Shown one piece after another: positions 34,583 to 45,955 of a stretch of 64,000 nucleotides of DNA (its first letter is position 1; every line of letters starts with the position of its first letter). Source of the DNA: Lingula anatina. Lineage: Eukaryota > Brachiopoda > Lingulata > Lingulida > Lingulidae. The notes below the pieces were generated by a model that did not search any database, was not told the DNA's origin, and worked only from the letters and a program-made list of their open reading frames with translations. Where the stretch lies: assembly GCF_001039355.2 (NCBI RefSeq), contig NW_019775247.1:70220-134219 (forward strand). The letters run 5' to 3'. The translations under genes and the position numbers were made by a program.

Positions 34583-37486
34583 ACATCAACTTTCATCAAC
34601 TTTCAACGTGAAACTCGTTGCGAGAATCTGACGACTTGTCTAAAAAAGTTAACATGGCACGTGCTGGGCAAAAACTAAATACCATCAACACCGATACTAC
34701 AATTGTGCTCAAGACACTACTAAATATAGCTACTTGTCAGTTACACCCGTCATGCCTTGCGCAAAGACCCTACACCGCCTTCACCGTGTTATGAAACGTC
34801 TGATACAAAGTATCAAACGCGGCATTTATACGCTTGTTTACGAGACAAATAACGAATGATGTGTGGTCATTCAAGTTCAGAACAACACAATCTTGTCTAA
34901 TTACGCAGTTTAAGTTTTGATTCTTCTATAATCTGTAATTGTACGACGTCTTTCTCATAAAAAAATTAAGTCACGACACACGTGGACTATACAAGATTCC
35001 GCAGTCGGGATCACCCCTGTTGCAGTTTACCCTCTGTAAGTATTTTGGTGCTTATAATGAATGTGATGCCCCAGCACGTAAGAAAAGATATCAGACAGTC
35101 AAATAAAGTGTATGATGACACCAAAGCAGGGCTCCATAGGTGAAAATTAAGTTCGGAAAAGTGAATTTTTCAGGGTGGGCTGTCAGACGGACACGTTATG
35201 TGAACTTAAGAACAATAATCTTGAAAAAGAAATTTTTGTTGCGTCTTCTCGTCTCCTCCTAGATGGCATTAAAAAAAGTGACCTACATTGGTACAAAACA
35301 CATGTGGTCCCAAAACGAAGTCTTAGCAAACTTACCGCCAAGTTATGAAAGTGAACACCTTCCAGAACTTCACAAGACAAAATTTATTCACATAACAGGC
35401 TGACTACTGAATATTCATTTGTTTTAAAATCTACGTGCTCTAGTAATAAAGACCGTTCTTAAAATAGAAACTACACAAGTACTGGTACTGGGTACAACAG
35501 CCAGATCAGACTGGATGAACTGGATGTATCTAGTTTGTTGTCAAGGCAACATACTGCCTGTCAATCAAATGTGTTGCATACTATCCCCTCACAACCATTT
35601 GAAGTTGGAAAGTTGGGACTAAAGATCGTGTTGAAATGTTGTTTATTTGCATAACCTGAAATTTTGTAAGATGTTTTATTTAATGACTCTAACGGTAGCA
35701 CCACCTGTGTTATTTACAGTTCAAAATTTAGTGCTGGAATTTTATAAATTAGCAATGCTATCAAAATTGTGATATTGGGGTAAGGAAGATAATTAATAAA
35801 AATATGAGAATTTAAATGAAAAATAGGGGAAATTTTGACTGATTTTATTTAATTCATATATTAAAAAAAAAGTCAAACACATGTTACCCCTAAAGACAGC
35901 AAATTGTTAAAATTAATATCAATTTAAAAACTTTAATATTAGTGATATTTATATAAGTAAACTATTATACAATGGATATTCTTCAATTTTTAATGACATT
36001 TATTCAAATATAATAAATTTTGAATATTTTAATAAAATAATATAACACTGCCCCCCCCCCCCCCCCACCACCACCACCACCACCACCACCTGCTCATAGT
36101 ATTTGAAACTTGGATTCGATTGGCTTATATAAACTAGGTCAAACTATTTTCGTCAGAGGTAACTTGACACGATGAAGATAGGCTATAGTGAAGAGGTTAG
36201 TGTCAAGTTATCTCTGAAGCTCAGGGTGCTGTACCCCAACCCCTGGGAAAAGCCCCGATCAAAACCATGTTAAATCAGACTTCTATGCAAGATTAAATAT
36301 TCAGGAGTTCACAAGTATAAAAAAACAATTTTATCTGAAAATAAATCCACTGCATTTTCCAGGCTTATTTGACAGAATATCTTGGTAATAAATACATTAC
36401 ATGTATGACTACACAAATTTATGTTTATAAAGTTCACCGAGAGGTATGACTGGGAAAAAAATGGTTTTGTTGGACAGATTGGATTCAAAATAGGACACGT
36501 CAAATTTATCCACCTGTCCAAAGGACAGGTGCTCATTAAAGTTGGTGATTAGCCCTGCAAAAGGAAAAGATCAGTTGTGCCAATATGGAAAACTGAATTT
36601 CCCTGATTAATTTGTGATGAGACTGATAGTAAAAACGTCATTTGTAACAAGTGGGTTATGCAACTAGTCTCTGATTATGACAGTCACATGCAGTGAATCA
36701 GACTTCTGATTTGGGTTCAGAGCTTAACGTTTCAGATGCTGACAGCAAAGAATCTACTTGAATAAATTCACTTTGAGACTAAGAGTCCTTGTTTCAATAT
36801 CGTTCTTGCCTGCAATTGGTTTAATCAGGTAATTAAAAAAAAAAAAATCAGGACTGGCTACTTTTGGTCAGGGCTGGCTACTTTTCAAAGTTGCCAGCCC
36901 TGCTGTCCGGCTTCAAATTTATACGAATTTCATACCCTGTTTGAAAATGATTTCAATAAGCCGAGAACAAGAAACACAAACAATAAGAGATGAGACAAGT
37001 TAGGCTACAATACTTATAGCAATAACAAAGGGCCATGTTTACGTCCACAGCGACCAATGTATCTACCCGTAACCAGTATGAAAAAGTTAGAAATCGAGAT
37101 TGGAAACTGACAATAACAAGTGCAGACGAGAGCGGACGATCAACGTCTTTAAAACTTGCTTGAATAAACGTCTAAGTTCATTATTAATTTCATCAAATTT
37201 GAGAGCAACAAACTTTCAAACGCTAACACTTCTATTGTACCAGGTCATAACATGCGTTTGCATAGTGCGTTTGATACATTGTAGCAGATGCTTGAAACTT
37301 ACGTGGCAACAGGGATTTTTTAGGCTCTGCATGCTGGGTAAAAAGGGCAAACTTCCGGTTTTGTTCCATAATCCTGGGTGGGGGTCTAAAGAATTATCAA
37401 ATATTTTTATGTATTGTCATGTATTATATAATCAATAAAGCTCAAACTTTTATTTTTATTTAGTGCCTTTGTAATTTTTATTTTAG
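34583..37486. other. No gene recognised; poly-C/(CCA)n
   Basis: Mostly anonymous AT-rich DNA. A poly-C run leads into (ACC)n at 36052-36091. A perfect 21-bp palindrome CACCTGTCC-AAA-GGACAGGTG lies at about 36511-36531, like the smaller one at 21605. A run of A lies at 36836-36847. Frames at 35183-35380 and 37100-37438 lack features. Confidence 0.4.
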
Positions 37487-37555
37487 GTTGAAGTAACTGA
37501 AGATGATGCTACAACCAAAGAAATCATAGAAAAAATGGATGAAGATGTAGACTAA
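37487..37555 (+). CDS. Possible 3'-terminal exon of a host gene
   Basis: A good acceptor (pyrimidine-rich stretch, then TTTTAG) at 37475-37486 is followed by 22 codons and TAA: an acidic tail with VEVTEDDATTKEIIEKMDED. The composition and the clean acceptor suggest the last coding exon of a real protein with an acidic C-terminus. I do not recognise the protein, and no upstream exon is evident in the preceding 10 kb. Confidence 0.35.
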   Translation, partial: VEVTEDDATTKEIIEKMDEDVD

Positions 37556-38321
37556 GTTTTTGCCAGTAAATGTAGGTTGGCAATATATAGAAATGGATAA
37601 ATGATGGCACACATTATAGTTGTATATTAGTTTGAGCATTTAAATTTAATTAAAAAGCAGTTTGGAGCATTTGGTATATTATGAGCCAGCAGATGTCAGT
37701 ATTTAGTTATTTTTCTTTTTCTTTTTCTTTTCTTTATTTTTTTCAAGATATTGGTTGAAAATTGTTCTGTGATGTTGATGTAGATGATGTGGCAAATCTG
37801 GAAAATTCTAGAAATTTTAAAACCAACGAAATATTCTTGTAGTTGAAACATTCATAGACAGGAATTGTTTGGACACCATCATGATGTAGTGTATTTTTTT
37901 TCTTCCTTGTAAGTAAACTTCGTTGTGTTATGATTTGATTTTTACGTTATTATTATAATTATTATTATTATTATTATTATTATAAGTTGACTTACATTGG
38001 ACCCCAATCCAGTCCATCTATGGATATAATACCAGTATGCATTTTTCTGAAATGTTTTTCTGATATGGTCTGTTGAGTGATATAATCAAAAATCCTCACA
38101 TATGATTTAATCTGGCTCCTCCTTAGCTCCTTGGCTTAAAACAGTGCTTACTAGTAAAGTGGAATATGTTTTGGTGCTTATGAGGCTAACTTTGGGCAAC
38201 AAAAGCTTACTTTTAAACTTGGCAACTTGTTTACTTAAAAACCCAGGTTTTCTGTCGGGATTTTCCTTCCCTTAGTCTCAGGCATAAAAACTTACCCTGA
38301 GATACAGAGCCAATTTACCCA
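37556..38321. other. Possible 3' UTR, then (TTA)n
   Basis: AT-rich sequence that would be the 3' UTR of the exon at 37487-37555. A TTTCTTTT run lies at 37711-37742, and an (ATT)n microsatellite at 37949-37983. No other feature seen. Confidence 0.35.
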
Positions 38322-38560
38322 TTAGGTAGAGGTTAGATTGGTGAGTGCCATAAGCATTATATCCCCACATTGGAGGGGGTAGCACTCTGGAATGACTGCA
38401 ATTTGTGAACTTTGTTGAGAAGGGCGTTTAAGTGTTACATTTTCGATTATTCTTTCTGTCTTTGTTGGATGGTGCCTGTATTTTGACGTTGTGCAATCGA
38501 TGCTGCCAATGCACCCAGGAAAGCCATGCATCCTATAAAACCCCCGTCTCTTCCGAGAAC
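38322..38560 (-). pseudogene. Harbinger-like transposase fragment?
   Basis: The frame contains HGFPGCIGSIDCTTSKY, close to the segment around the first catalytic Asp of PIF/Harbinger nucleases ([11 protein letters not shown]). What follows (ERIIENVTLKRPSQQSSQ) could be a degraded form of the NRKG.HS.N.Q block, but the second Asp and the Glu are not visible. Too short and too diverged to be sure. Confidence 0.35.
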
Positions 38561-39686
38561 TACAGGCTCCAATTCTGCCCTCCTATGGTCACTTCTTCTT
38601 TCTTCCTTCTGTATTCTAGGGGGGTTGGGGGTGTTCACACCACTGGAGTCTACTCCTACAAGAAGTATGTCTCTTCTGGCCTTCTATACTCACTTCTTTC
38701 TTCCCTCTGTTTCTCTCTTTGGTTTCTTTCTTCATCTCAACTTTTCGTCAACCTGTCTTGTGTTCCTTTGGTGGTAATGGGGTCCATGATTCCCTCTGGA
38801 TCCTTCCTCATAGTTCTTCTCGGGGGCGTATGGACATCGTTAGGGCCAACTTCCACAATGAACATGTCGCTTCTAGGAAGTGTAGGCCAGGGCTCTTTTC
38901 TTCTATGGTCACTTCCCTTCTCTTGGTTGTTCTCTTTGGCTTCTCCTCTAGGTGTTTCTGCTCGTCAGCCTGTCTCGGTTTTCTTTAGCCATTACATTTC
39001 TTCTTTCTGTGAATAGATAAGGTGCCAAGAAACTAATAGTTGATTGACCAACTTCAGTTACTCAACTATAAAGTGACCTAATCCTGCTTCAATGCTCTTT
39101 CACATTTCAAATACCGAAAAGAATAATCACCCAACAAATGTAGGATCTTCATGATTGAATTCTCTCAGGGTCTCTTATTAAAATAAAACTATTTACAATA
39201 AAATCAATGCAAAATAGTGTTAGGTTTTTCAAATTCCTTCTTCATGCTGTTTGGTACAGAATTCCAACATTCTCTATTGTTACAAGAGGATGCAGGGCAG
39301 GCCGAGTCCAAGCATTGCCACATCTGGCCTACTTCATATTTGCTCATGTGGCCAGATGTAGGCCCAGATCTGGAAATATCTGGCAAAGATATGGCATGCC
39401 ATATGTGGACCAGATGTGGGCCAGATCAAAATCAAAGGGGACCAGATTAAGGCCGGTTGTGGACCACATATGGACAAGATTGTTTTTTTTTTTGTTTTTT
39501 TTTTTTTGGTTTTTGGTTTTTTTTTTTTTTCAATAATATTTTTTAAAATTATTCAATAGATTACTATAAAAAAAACATACAAGATTTAAGTATTTTTTCT
39601 GTGCTACAAACCTAAACAAAATTATAACACATTACATAACCTTCCTGGCAAATGTGATTATGTCAGATATATGAAGCGCTTATATA
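38561..39686. repeat. CT-rich degenerate repeat, CCAGATNTGG words, poly-T
   Basis: 38570-38960 is pyrimidine-rich with a recurring phrase (CTTCTATGGTCACTTC and variants at about 38575, 38683 and 38897), spacing about 108 bp or a multiple; the long plus-strand frame here (38432-39016) is low complexity. 39265-39475 repeats CCAGAT/ATGTGG words. 39481-39531 is poly-T. No gene recognised. Confidence 0.45.
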
Positions 39687-40800
39687 TCGAAACGCGCGGG
39701 GTTGCCGTGTCGGGGCACGACCCAGGATGCGACGTGGGAATAAGATGTTTAATCAGGGAAAGTATATCCCGGTCCTTCGAAAGAATAACAAAGACATGTG
39801 GTTGCATTTCAAAAATTATTATTTTCAACCCCCCCCCAAAAAAAAAATGAATGCAATAAAACCCCTATCTTGGGAGATACATAGTGACCTAAGCCGTATA
39901 GTTCGTTATAAAGTTGATTCAAATTGGAAGGTAGCGCAGCATACAGCGATATCTTACCATGACGACGCCTAGGATAGATGGCGACGACATCTTGCGCCTG
40001 GGGACGGCGTGGCGACTTCAACGGAACGCTACGCGTCTTCTGTTGATGTGTAGCGACAACTTCTTCTACCTGCAGACGGCGCGGCGACTTCTACAGAATG
40101 CAGCGCGTCCTATATTGATGCGTAGCCAAGACTAATTGCCCTTGGGGACGGTGCGGCGACTTCTAAGGAACCTAGCCCGTCTTCTTTGGATGCGTAGCGA
40201 CGTATTCTTGCGCCTGGGGATGGCTTGGCGACTTCTACGGAACGCAACGTGGCGACTTCTACGGAACGCAACGTGTCTTCTATTGATGTGTAGCGACTAC
40301 TTCTTGTCCTCTGGAACGCGCCACAGTGAATGCAGTTACGGGATTGCGCTGAGAAACTTGCCAGAAACAGTACCCCTAGCTAAGTTAAAATTTACTAAGT
40401 TAAAAGTCTAAAACATGTTAAAAATTTCCCCAAAATTTCCCCACCCCGCCAGGTAGCCCGCAGGCTACCCTCGGTCTGTCTCACTCACTTTTTATTGACT
40501 GTCTCTCTTGAAAGATCTTTCACTTTTTCTTTCTTCTTCCACCGCTTTCTTTAAACAGAAGTTGAAAGACGCCGTCTCACGACCTGCTGACACGTTATTT
40601 ATAGCGACCGTGACGTCAGCTGGTGCAGGTCGCGAGGTCAGCTGCACAACGACTTGGCTTGAAGACGTTGTTGATTTTCTTCTGCACAAATTCATTTATT
40701 TATCTATTTATTGTATGGAATCATGGATTACAGTAGGATGAAAACAGGATTGGAATCTGAAAACTTTAAGGACAACTGCGCTGGACCCTGGTTCGTTACA
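39687..40800 (-). repeat. Gypsy copy A, 3' LTR (about 1.1 kb)
   Basis: The left end (ACGCGCGGGGTTGCC) aligns with the LTR of copy C at 50829; the right end is GTTCGTTACA, as in copy C. Right of it, a polypurine tract (minus strand) and the shared word GATTCTCCCGAATCA follow. Its middle (39988-40285) has about four units of a ~73-bp tandem repeat built from CTTGCGCCTGGGGACGGC and GCGACTTCTACGGAACGCA. Confidence 0.85.
40596..40618 (-). promoter_or_regulatory. LTR promoter A: CRE plus TATA box
   Basis: Read on the minus strand: TGACGTCA (40611-40618) then TATAAATA (40596-40603), 7 bp apart. The same arrangement occurs in LTR C. This is the likely retrotransposon promoter, with a CREB/ATF-type palindrome. 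Confidence 0.7.
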
Positions 40801-40921
40801 TTGCTCCCGTCTTTTTGAAATTGATTCTCCCGAATCAAGATCAGCGGCTAACCCGAACCAACAGAAGACATAGTATCAAGGTTCAATAATTTAATGGTCA
40901 TTTAAATTTCAATTAAAAATT

Positions 40922-41430
40922 TTAGTAATAGTATTCTTTTACTAGTTCGAATCGTCCATCAGGGTAAGCCATCCTTCTCACTATTATCAATCTCTTGTAT
41001 CTCAGTGGCTCTTCATCATCAAATTTGATTTCATTGTCGTCTTCTTGGTCGTCCGTCCATTCTGCGGGAGATGACTTTGGGGGTTCCATGAATCTGATCT
41101 TTCCCACAGGAGCTGGGCTGCTATATGCCGTTTTGGCTATTGGCTTTAACTGGACTCCCTCGTCCTTGTGCTCTTCCCATTGATCTGGCAATGGTGGTTT
41201 AGGCGTCGACTCCTTTAAAGACTTTCCTTTCACTTCAAGAGGGCTGCTCGCGCGCACAAGTTGCACAGTTGGCAGAGGATGTCACTTCTGCAGGTGTTTC
41301 TCCAAGTAGTTGTGATCTATGAGTACTTTATGACACAGCTCACTGGAGGCGTGCACTTCTTTTTCGTGTTTTCTCTTCTTCTCTTTTCTAGAAAATGAGG
41401 CCTGGCACAATCTACAGGTCAAGGGCACTG
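40922..41430 (-). pseudogene. Gypsy copy A C2H2 zinc-finger ORF (env position)
   Basis: An extra gene between integrase and the 3' LTR. The first finger is intact (CRLCQASFSRKEKKRKHEKE), a second diverged finger follows, then an acidic, Pro-rich middle and a basic conserved tail (KRLIIVRRMAYPDGRFELVK). One stop codon at about 41278-41280 (LQK*HP, Arg in copy C) separates the finger part from the remaining 114 codons. C2H2 fingers suggest nucleic-acid binding; the role in the element is unknown. Not an envelope: no signal peptide or membrane segment is visible. Confidence 0.7.
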
Positions 41431-41472
41431 AAACATGACAGCATAGAATTTATATTTTAATTACATTTCCAC

Positions 41473-41785
41473 CTAATAACACGCTTTCAAATTATCATAA
41501 TGTACAACTTTAGGTGGACTTCTGGGATTCAGCCATATTTAGTAGATTTGGGCAGATATTCTCTCCATGACTTCATAGGGACCTAGCCACTTGGATGGAA
41601 GCTTTGGACTGACACCCTTCTTATTAGTGAGATTGCAGTACCACACTAAGTCACCTCCTTGAACACGTCTCCGTTGACCCTCAAATCATAATTTTGTTTC
41701 TGAATTACAGCACTCTTCTCTTGCTTTTCTGTGGCTCTTCTCCATACTTCTGCCAGATTTTCTCGAAGATTGAATGCGGATTACG
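41473..41785 (-). pseudogene. Gypsy copy A integrase C-terminus
   Basis: Aligns with the last ~105 codons of the copy C integrase (basic linker and the KKGVSPKL...KWLGPYEV GPF/Y-type module), with a one-base deletion near 41665 relative to C. The element is truncated here; nothing of RT or RNase H follows. Confidence 0.75.
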
Positions 41786-43039
41786 GACGGATTCTCATAA
41801 CATAAAGCAATGTTCTTGAACAATTTTACTATATTACTAAGCTATGATTAACACATAACAATTTTCAGAACTAGAACATAATATAACAAGCTAAACAAGA
41901 ATAAACAATATTACAGTTAATCTTAAAAGTCATTTGTACATGAATGATTATAATGTCTTGAAGTTGATGGATGGTGCACACATGTATGTCAATAAATGCC
42001 ACCTCGGGCAGTCAGGCCTATCGCCACATCCTCCTCCTCGCTTTAAAGTTAAATACATCCACATTGTCAAACAAATTATTGTTCACCTCAATAACATTCT
42101 CCCGCGGCACAGTTTCTCAAGAAAATCCAAGTCACACTGTCACCGCTATAGTTATGCATCAACGGATTCGGAGGCAAACGTCATTCAGTCACATACAAAA
42201 TACCTCTCTCCATTGGGAATCCATACATGTTGTACACGGGTCCTTTTCCCAGAATATTTCTCATGTTTGAATCGTAGATCAATGACAAATCTCGCACCAG
42301 TACATGTATCGATGCCAGCTACAAGTATTTTTATTTTGTTTTCTGCATTGATATGATATGTTATGGCCCATATAACGCATGTCTGGCAGGGAGCAATTGA
42401 GTATATCCTTGGACTTTTTGAAAATTTTGATAGTGGGCAATGATTGTCTTAATTCCCTTGGTAGTTGGCATCAGTTAAAACCCCTTGTATGTGTACAGTA
42501 CAAGTACTAGTAACCTATGGCAAATGGCGGCCATCTTGGATTTTTTCAAAATGTCCAAAGAAATTGTGTGCTTTCTGACACATGCATTATATTGGTAATA
42601 AGGATATAGAATAAACATTGAGGAACAACTTTATTTGAAAAAATCAATAGAGGAACGTACGTATAAATTTGAGAAAAATTCTTAAATTGGTAGTCATTTG
42701 TCAGAGGTAGAATTTGCCAAAGGGCTACATCATTAGATTGATTTAGAATGTCAAAAGCTAACCACATGCAAAATTTATCTGCCGCGCCAAGATTTGGCTA
42801 CTGTTTAACCCTAAGCCGACCCTCTATAATTGTGAGAGTATACGCAGGATATTTATTGCAACACCATTCCCTGCATTTACAGTGGTGATGTTGTGCAGAT
42901 ACATGTTTCATTTGCTGCTTTCTGGTGATGCCATGTATGTATTTCACCTTGGCATCAAGCTTATTTGGTTTTGGAACCTTCAGATCCAGTGAAATTATGT
43001 TCTCATTTTTTGTTAGTGATAATTACGTACACCACGAAA
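41786..43039. other. No gene recognised
   Basis: A 140-codon plus-strand frame (41934-42356) is not convincing: no domain, no splice signals, and an equally open minus-strand stretch overlaps it. Around 42515-42555 a TGGCGGCCATCTTGGATTTT word, common in dispersed animal repeats, is present. Confidence 0.4.
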
Positions 43040-43560
43040 AAGTAAAAATACATTATATACTGATATTTAGACCAGTTTCATTATTTTTCATTCAACCTGG
43101 CCTAATAAAAATTCACAATTAATATGGATTAACATAGGATTTCCTATAGGTTCCTATAGAAATTCCTATAAGATTTCCTATAGCATCCTTTAGGAATTTT
43201 TTGATGGTCTGAACATAAATTAAAAATCAAAATCATATACTGATATTTAAACCAGATTCATAATTTTTCATTCAACCTGGCCTTACAAAAATTACCTTTA
43301 TGAATTGGCATAGGATTTCCTATAGGAATTCCTATAAGATTTCTTATAGGATCCAATAGGAATTTTTGTAATGGTCTGAACATAAATTAAAAATCACAAT
43401 CATATACTGATATTTAAACCAGATTCATTATTTTTCATTCAACCTGGCTTATAAAAATTCCCTAAATGAATTATATTAGCATAGGATTTCCTATAGGTTC
43501 CTATAGAAATTCCTATAAGATTTTTGTAATGGTCTGAACATGAATTTAAAAAAAATCAGC
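43040..43560. repeat. ~170-bp tandem repeat, three units
   Basis: The landmark ATATACTGATATTTA(A/G)ACCAG occurs at 43056, 43235 and 43402 (spacing 179 and 167). Each unit contains TTTTTCATTCAACCTGGCC and then clusters of CCTATAGG/CCTATAAG words. Confidence 0.85.
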
Positions 43561-43856
43561 TTCAATGATTTGGTACAAAAACATTCCTAATGATAAAATA
43601 TTTCTCTATAAAAGATTACTTGAAAATGATCAATTTTTTTCAAAAATTCTTTAAAAAAGAAATAAAAGAATTTCTATAGAATCCTATAGAAGACTATAAG
43701 ATTGTGCATTATAAACAATAAAAAGCATTTTTGCTTTAATAGTGATATATAATTGACAATTCAACTGATAAAATGGACCTATATCAAATATCTATTGTTT
43801 AGAATGATATATGTTTATAAGATATGCATTTTTCTCAAGATTTTAACTTACAACAA

Positions 43857-43962
43857 TTTCCTATAGGATCCTATAGGAAATCCTATAGGAAATGTGCCCT
43901 ATAGGATCCTATAAGATTTCCTATAGGATCCTATAGGAATTTTATAGGATCCTATAGGAAAT
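43857..43962. repeat. CCTATAGG palindrome array
   Basis: Seven perfect CCTATAGG palindromes in about 100 bp (43860, 43870, 43882, 43898, 43920, 43930, 43950), often as TCCTATAGGATCCTATAGGA, so nested palindromes include GGATCC. Single copies and variants are scattered back to 43138, linked to the ~170-bp units. Confidence 0.9.
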
Positions 43963-44092
43963 TTTCGTAAGGGTCGCCATGCTGCGGAGAAAACGCTTCT
44001 GTTGCGTTCACTTGACCTTGACTTTTTTTTCTCTTCTGGAGCGGGCAATTTGCAATGTTCCGATTGGTCAAAAAGTCACGAGATACCACAAT

Positions 44093-44612
44093 CACATTAT
44101 AACGTAACACATTATAACGTAACAATGGGAGTGACTGACCTGATGAGAAAATTATAATGTGACCATATGGGAGTGACTGACCTGATGAGAAATTATAATG
44201 TGACCATATGGAAGTGACTGACCTGAAAAGAAATTATAATGTGACCACATGGAAGTGGATGGCCTGATGAGAAAATTATAATGTGACCATATAGGAGTGA
44301 ATGGCCTGATGAGAAAATTCTAATGTGACCATATGAGAGCGAATGACCTGATGAGAAAATTATAATGTGACCATATGGGAGTGACTGACCTGATGAGAAA
44401 TTATAATGTGACCATATGGGAGTGAATAACCTTATGAGAAATTATAACATGACCATATGGGAGTGAATGACCTTATGAGAAAATTATAACATGACCATAT
44501 GGAAGTGACTGACCTAACGAGAAAATTATAATGTGACCATATGGGAGTGAAAGACCTAACTAGAAAATTATAACATGACCATATGGGAATGGCTATGACC
44601 TAAGAAAATAAT
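44093..44612. repeat. 41-42-bp satellite, 12 units
   Basis: Units of the form GGGAGTGACTGACCTGATGA + GAAATTATAATGTGACCATAT start at about 44127, 44168, 44209, 44250, 44291, 44333, 44375, 44416, 44457, 44500, 44541 and 44584. The array is preceded by a 15-bp doublet (CACATTATAACGTAA). Most units contain CCATATGG or a near match. Confidence 0.93.
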
Positions 44613-45155
44613 AATAATTTAATGGAAGTAAAGTGCGAAAAACTGATAAACTAAAATACCTCCTTGTCTTAGAGCTCAGAGGGTTTTCAATTTCTCTAAA
44701 ACATCGTTAAAAATTATTGATAGCTAACCAAACGCAAGGAAGCGCCCGAACACACACATCTAAATCGTTCTAACTAGACCAAACAACAAAGGAAAATTTA
44801 CTGAAAGAGTTCACCAACTTAATTACCAAAAAATGCACTCCACTGATTTAAAAGAAAATTATATAGACGGTTTCCCACCCCCCAAGAACGAACTGCATTT
44901 TAGTGTTTACTGCCGGGTTGAGTCGGTCATTCTGGCTATTCTCAGGGCTATTCAGTCAAAGACGATGAGATCACCGAACCGCTCTCCGACTGAAGCGTCG
45001 CTCTATTTATAGTTTTTTTGGACGTCGTCAAGGATTGCATCATTGCGTGACTTTTGCACGCGTAGCAACCGACAAAAGAAAATGGCTGCGCCCAGACAAG
45101 GAAGCTGCGAGCTTCGTTCACCAACTATGTACCGGTACGATCCCGGATTATTACA
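44613..45155 (-). repeat. Gypsy copy B 3' LTR (left limit uncertain)
   Basis: Right end at ...CGGATTATTACA (45155); on the minus strand a polypurine tract (GGGAGGGGGTAG) precedes TGTAATAATCCGG, as expected for a 3' LTR start. A minus-strand TATAAATA is at 45004-45011. The left end was not located; the LTR sequence is diverged from copies A and C, so B is a different subfamily. Confidence 0.6.
45004..45011 (-). promoter_or_regulatory. LTR promoter B TATA box
   Basis: TATAAATA on the minus strand, with a GACGACGTCC word about 14 bp upstream, a diverged counterpart of the CRE in LTRs A and C. Confidence 0.5.
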
Positions 45156-45282
45156 CTACCCCCTCCCAAGAAAAAATGATTCTCCCGAATCACAGGTATG
45201 AACCCAAGGATGAACCATACCGGGTAACATTTCAACAAGTATTTAATTATTAACAACAATTATAATCTTATTCCTTCTTACT

Positions 45283-45460
45283 TGAAATCCACCCCCAGTA
45301 GAAAGTCCAACGAAGTATTCAGTCTTTGATATCCACCCCCCGATAAAAGTCCAATGATGTATTCAGTCTTTGAAATCCACCCCCCCCCTCCACCCCCCTG
45401 ATAAAAGTCCAATGAAGTGTTCAGTCTTTGAAATCCACCCCCCGATAAAAGTTCAAAATT
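45283..45460. repeat. Short tandem repeat near the 3' end of Gypsy B
   Basis: Four units of about 43-58 bp carrying GAAATCCACCCCCCGATAAA and AGTCCAATGAAGTATTCAGT, starting at 45283, 45328, 45371 and 45429, between the zinc-finger ORF stop and the LTR. Length differences come from the C runs. Confidence 0.8.
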
Positions 45461-45923
45461 TGTAGTTCCTTTTTATGTAGATGTTCCCCTCCTTGTCCTC
45501 ATTCACGGTTTCCTCTATCTCTTTCACTCTTGGAAGGAGGTCCACCGGTAGAGAGTGTCTGCTTCCTTTCCTCATATTCTCAACAATGGGCTTGATGGGC
45601 ATTTGTGCCGACTCTTTCGGGGTCTCGGCTACCTTCAACTCTTCTGTGGAAACTGGGGCGCATGTAGATTCTGGCTGTATTTTCTTCGGGGACTCTGGAA
45701 AGAGTACCCTGCTTAGAGGTTCAATCAACCCCTCTTCTTCACTTGGCTGGACTAGTAACTGAACAGCTTCCTCTGCCATCTTCAGTGACCTAGGCGACAG
45801 GGCCCACGCCTTTCTCACATCTCCAATTCTTGTTCTACTTATCTTTGTACAGTATTTCCTCTCATGCCTCCTGAGGTTTGAGGGAGCTTGAAAGTGCTTC
45901 TTGCAATGACGGCACCTGCTCAT
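45453..45923 (-). CDS. Gypsy copy B zinc-finger ORF (env position)
   Basis: An intact 156-codon frame downstream of integrase, the equivalent of 40922-41430 and 53074-53609. The N-terminus has one C2HC-type finger (CRHCKKHFQAPSNLRRHERK, then a final Cys), followed by a Ser/Pro/Glu-rich region and a short tail (EGNIYIKRNYKF) that recalls the tail of the other copies. No signal peptide or transmembrane helix. The start ATG lies 33 bp after the integrase stop, so it could be read from the same transcript. Probably a nucleic-acid-binding accessory protein; this is inference. Confidence 0.65.
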   Translation of the reverse strand: MSRCRHCKKHFQAPSNLRRHERKYCTKISRTRIGDVRKAWALSPRSLKMAEEAVQLLVQPSEEEGLIEPLSRVLFPESPKKIQPESTCAPVSTEELKVAETPKESAQMPIKPIVENMRKGSRHSLPVDLLPRVKEIEETVNEDKEGNIYIKRNYKF

Positions 45924-45955
45924 ATAGTATTGATTATGGAAAAAAAATTTTTTTT

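Noticed and set aside
35125-36557. Possible hAT with ends CAGGGCT...AGCCCTG
   Set aside because: Inverted similarity covers only seven bases and no flanking duplication matches.
37100-37438. 112-codon plus-strand frame
   Set aside because: No domain and ends at an AATAAA-like stretch; composition looks random.
38432-39016. 194-codon plus-strand open frame
   Set aside because: Pyrimidine-rich low-complexity repeat; Leu/Ser/Phe-biased translation, no domain, several overlapping frames equally open, and a Harbinger-like fragment on the other strand.
41934-42356. 140-codon plus-strand open frame
   Set aside because: No domain, no splice or promoter context, atypical composition; chance frame.
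44093-44612. CRISPR-like array
   Set aside because: Units are contiguous satellite repeats without unique spacers, in a eukaryotic context; the same holds for the 34-bp and 70-bp arrays.
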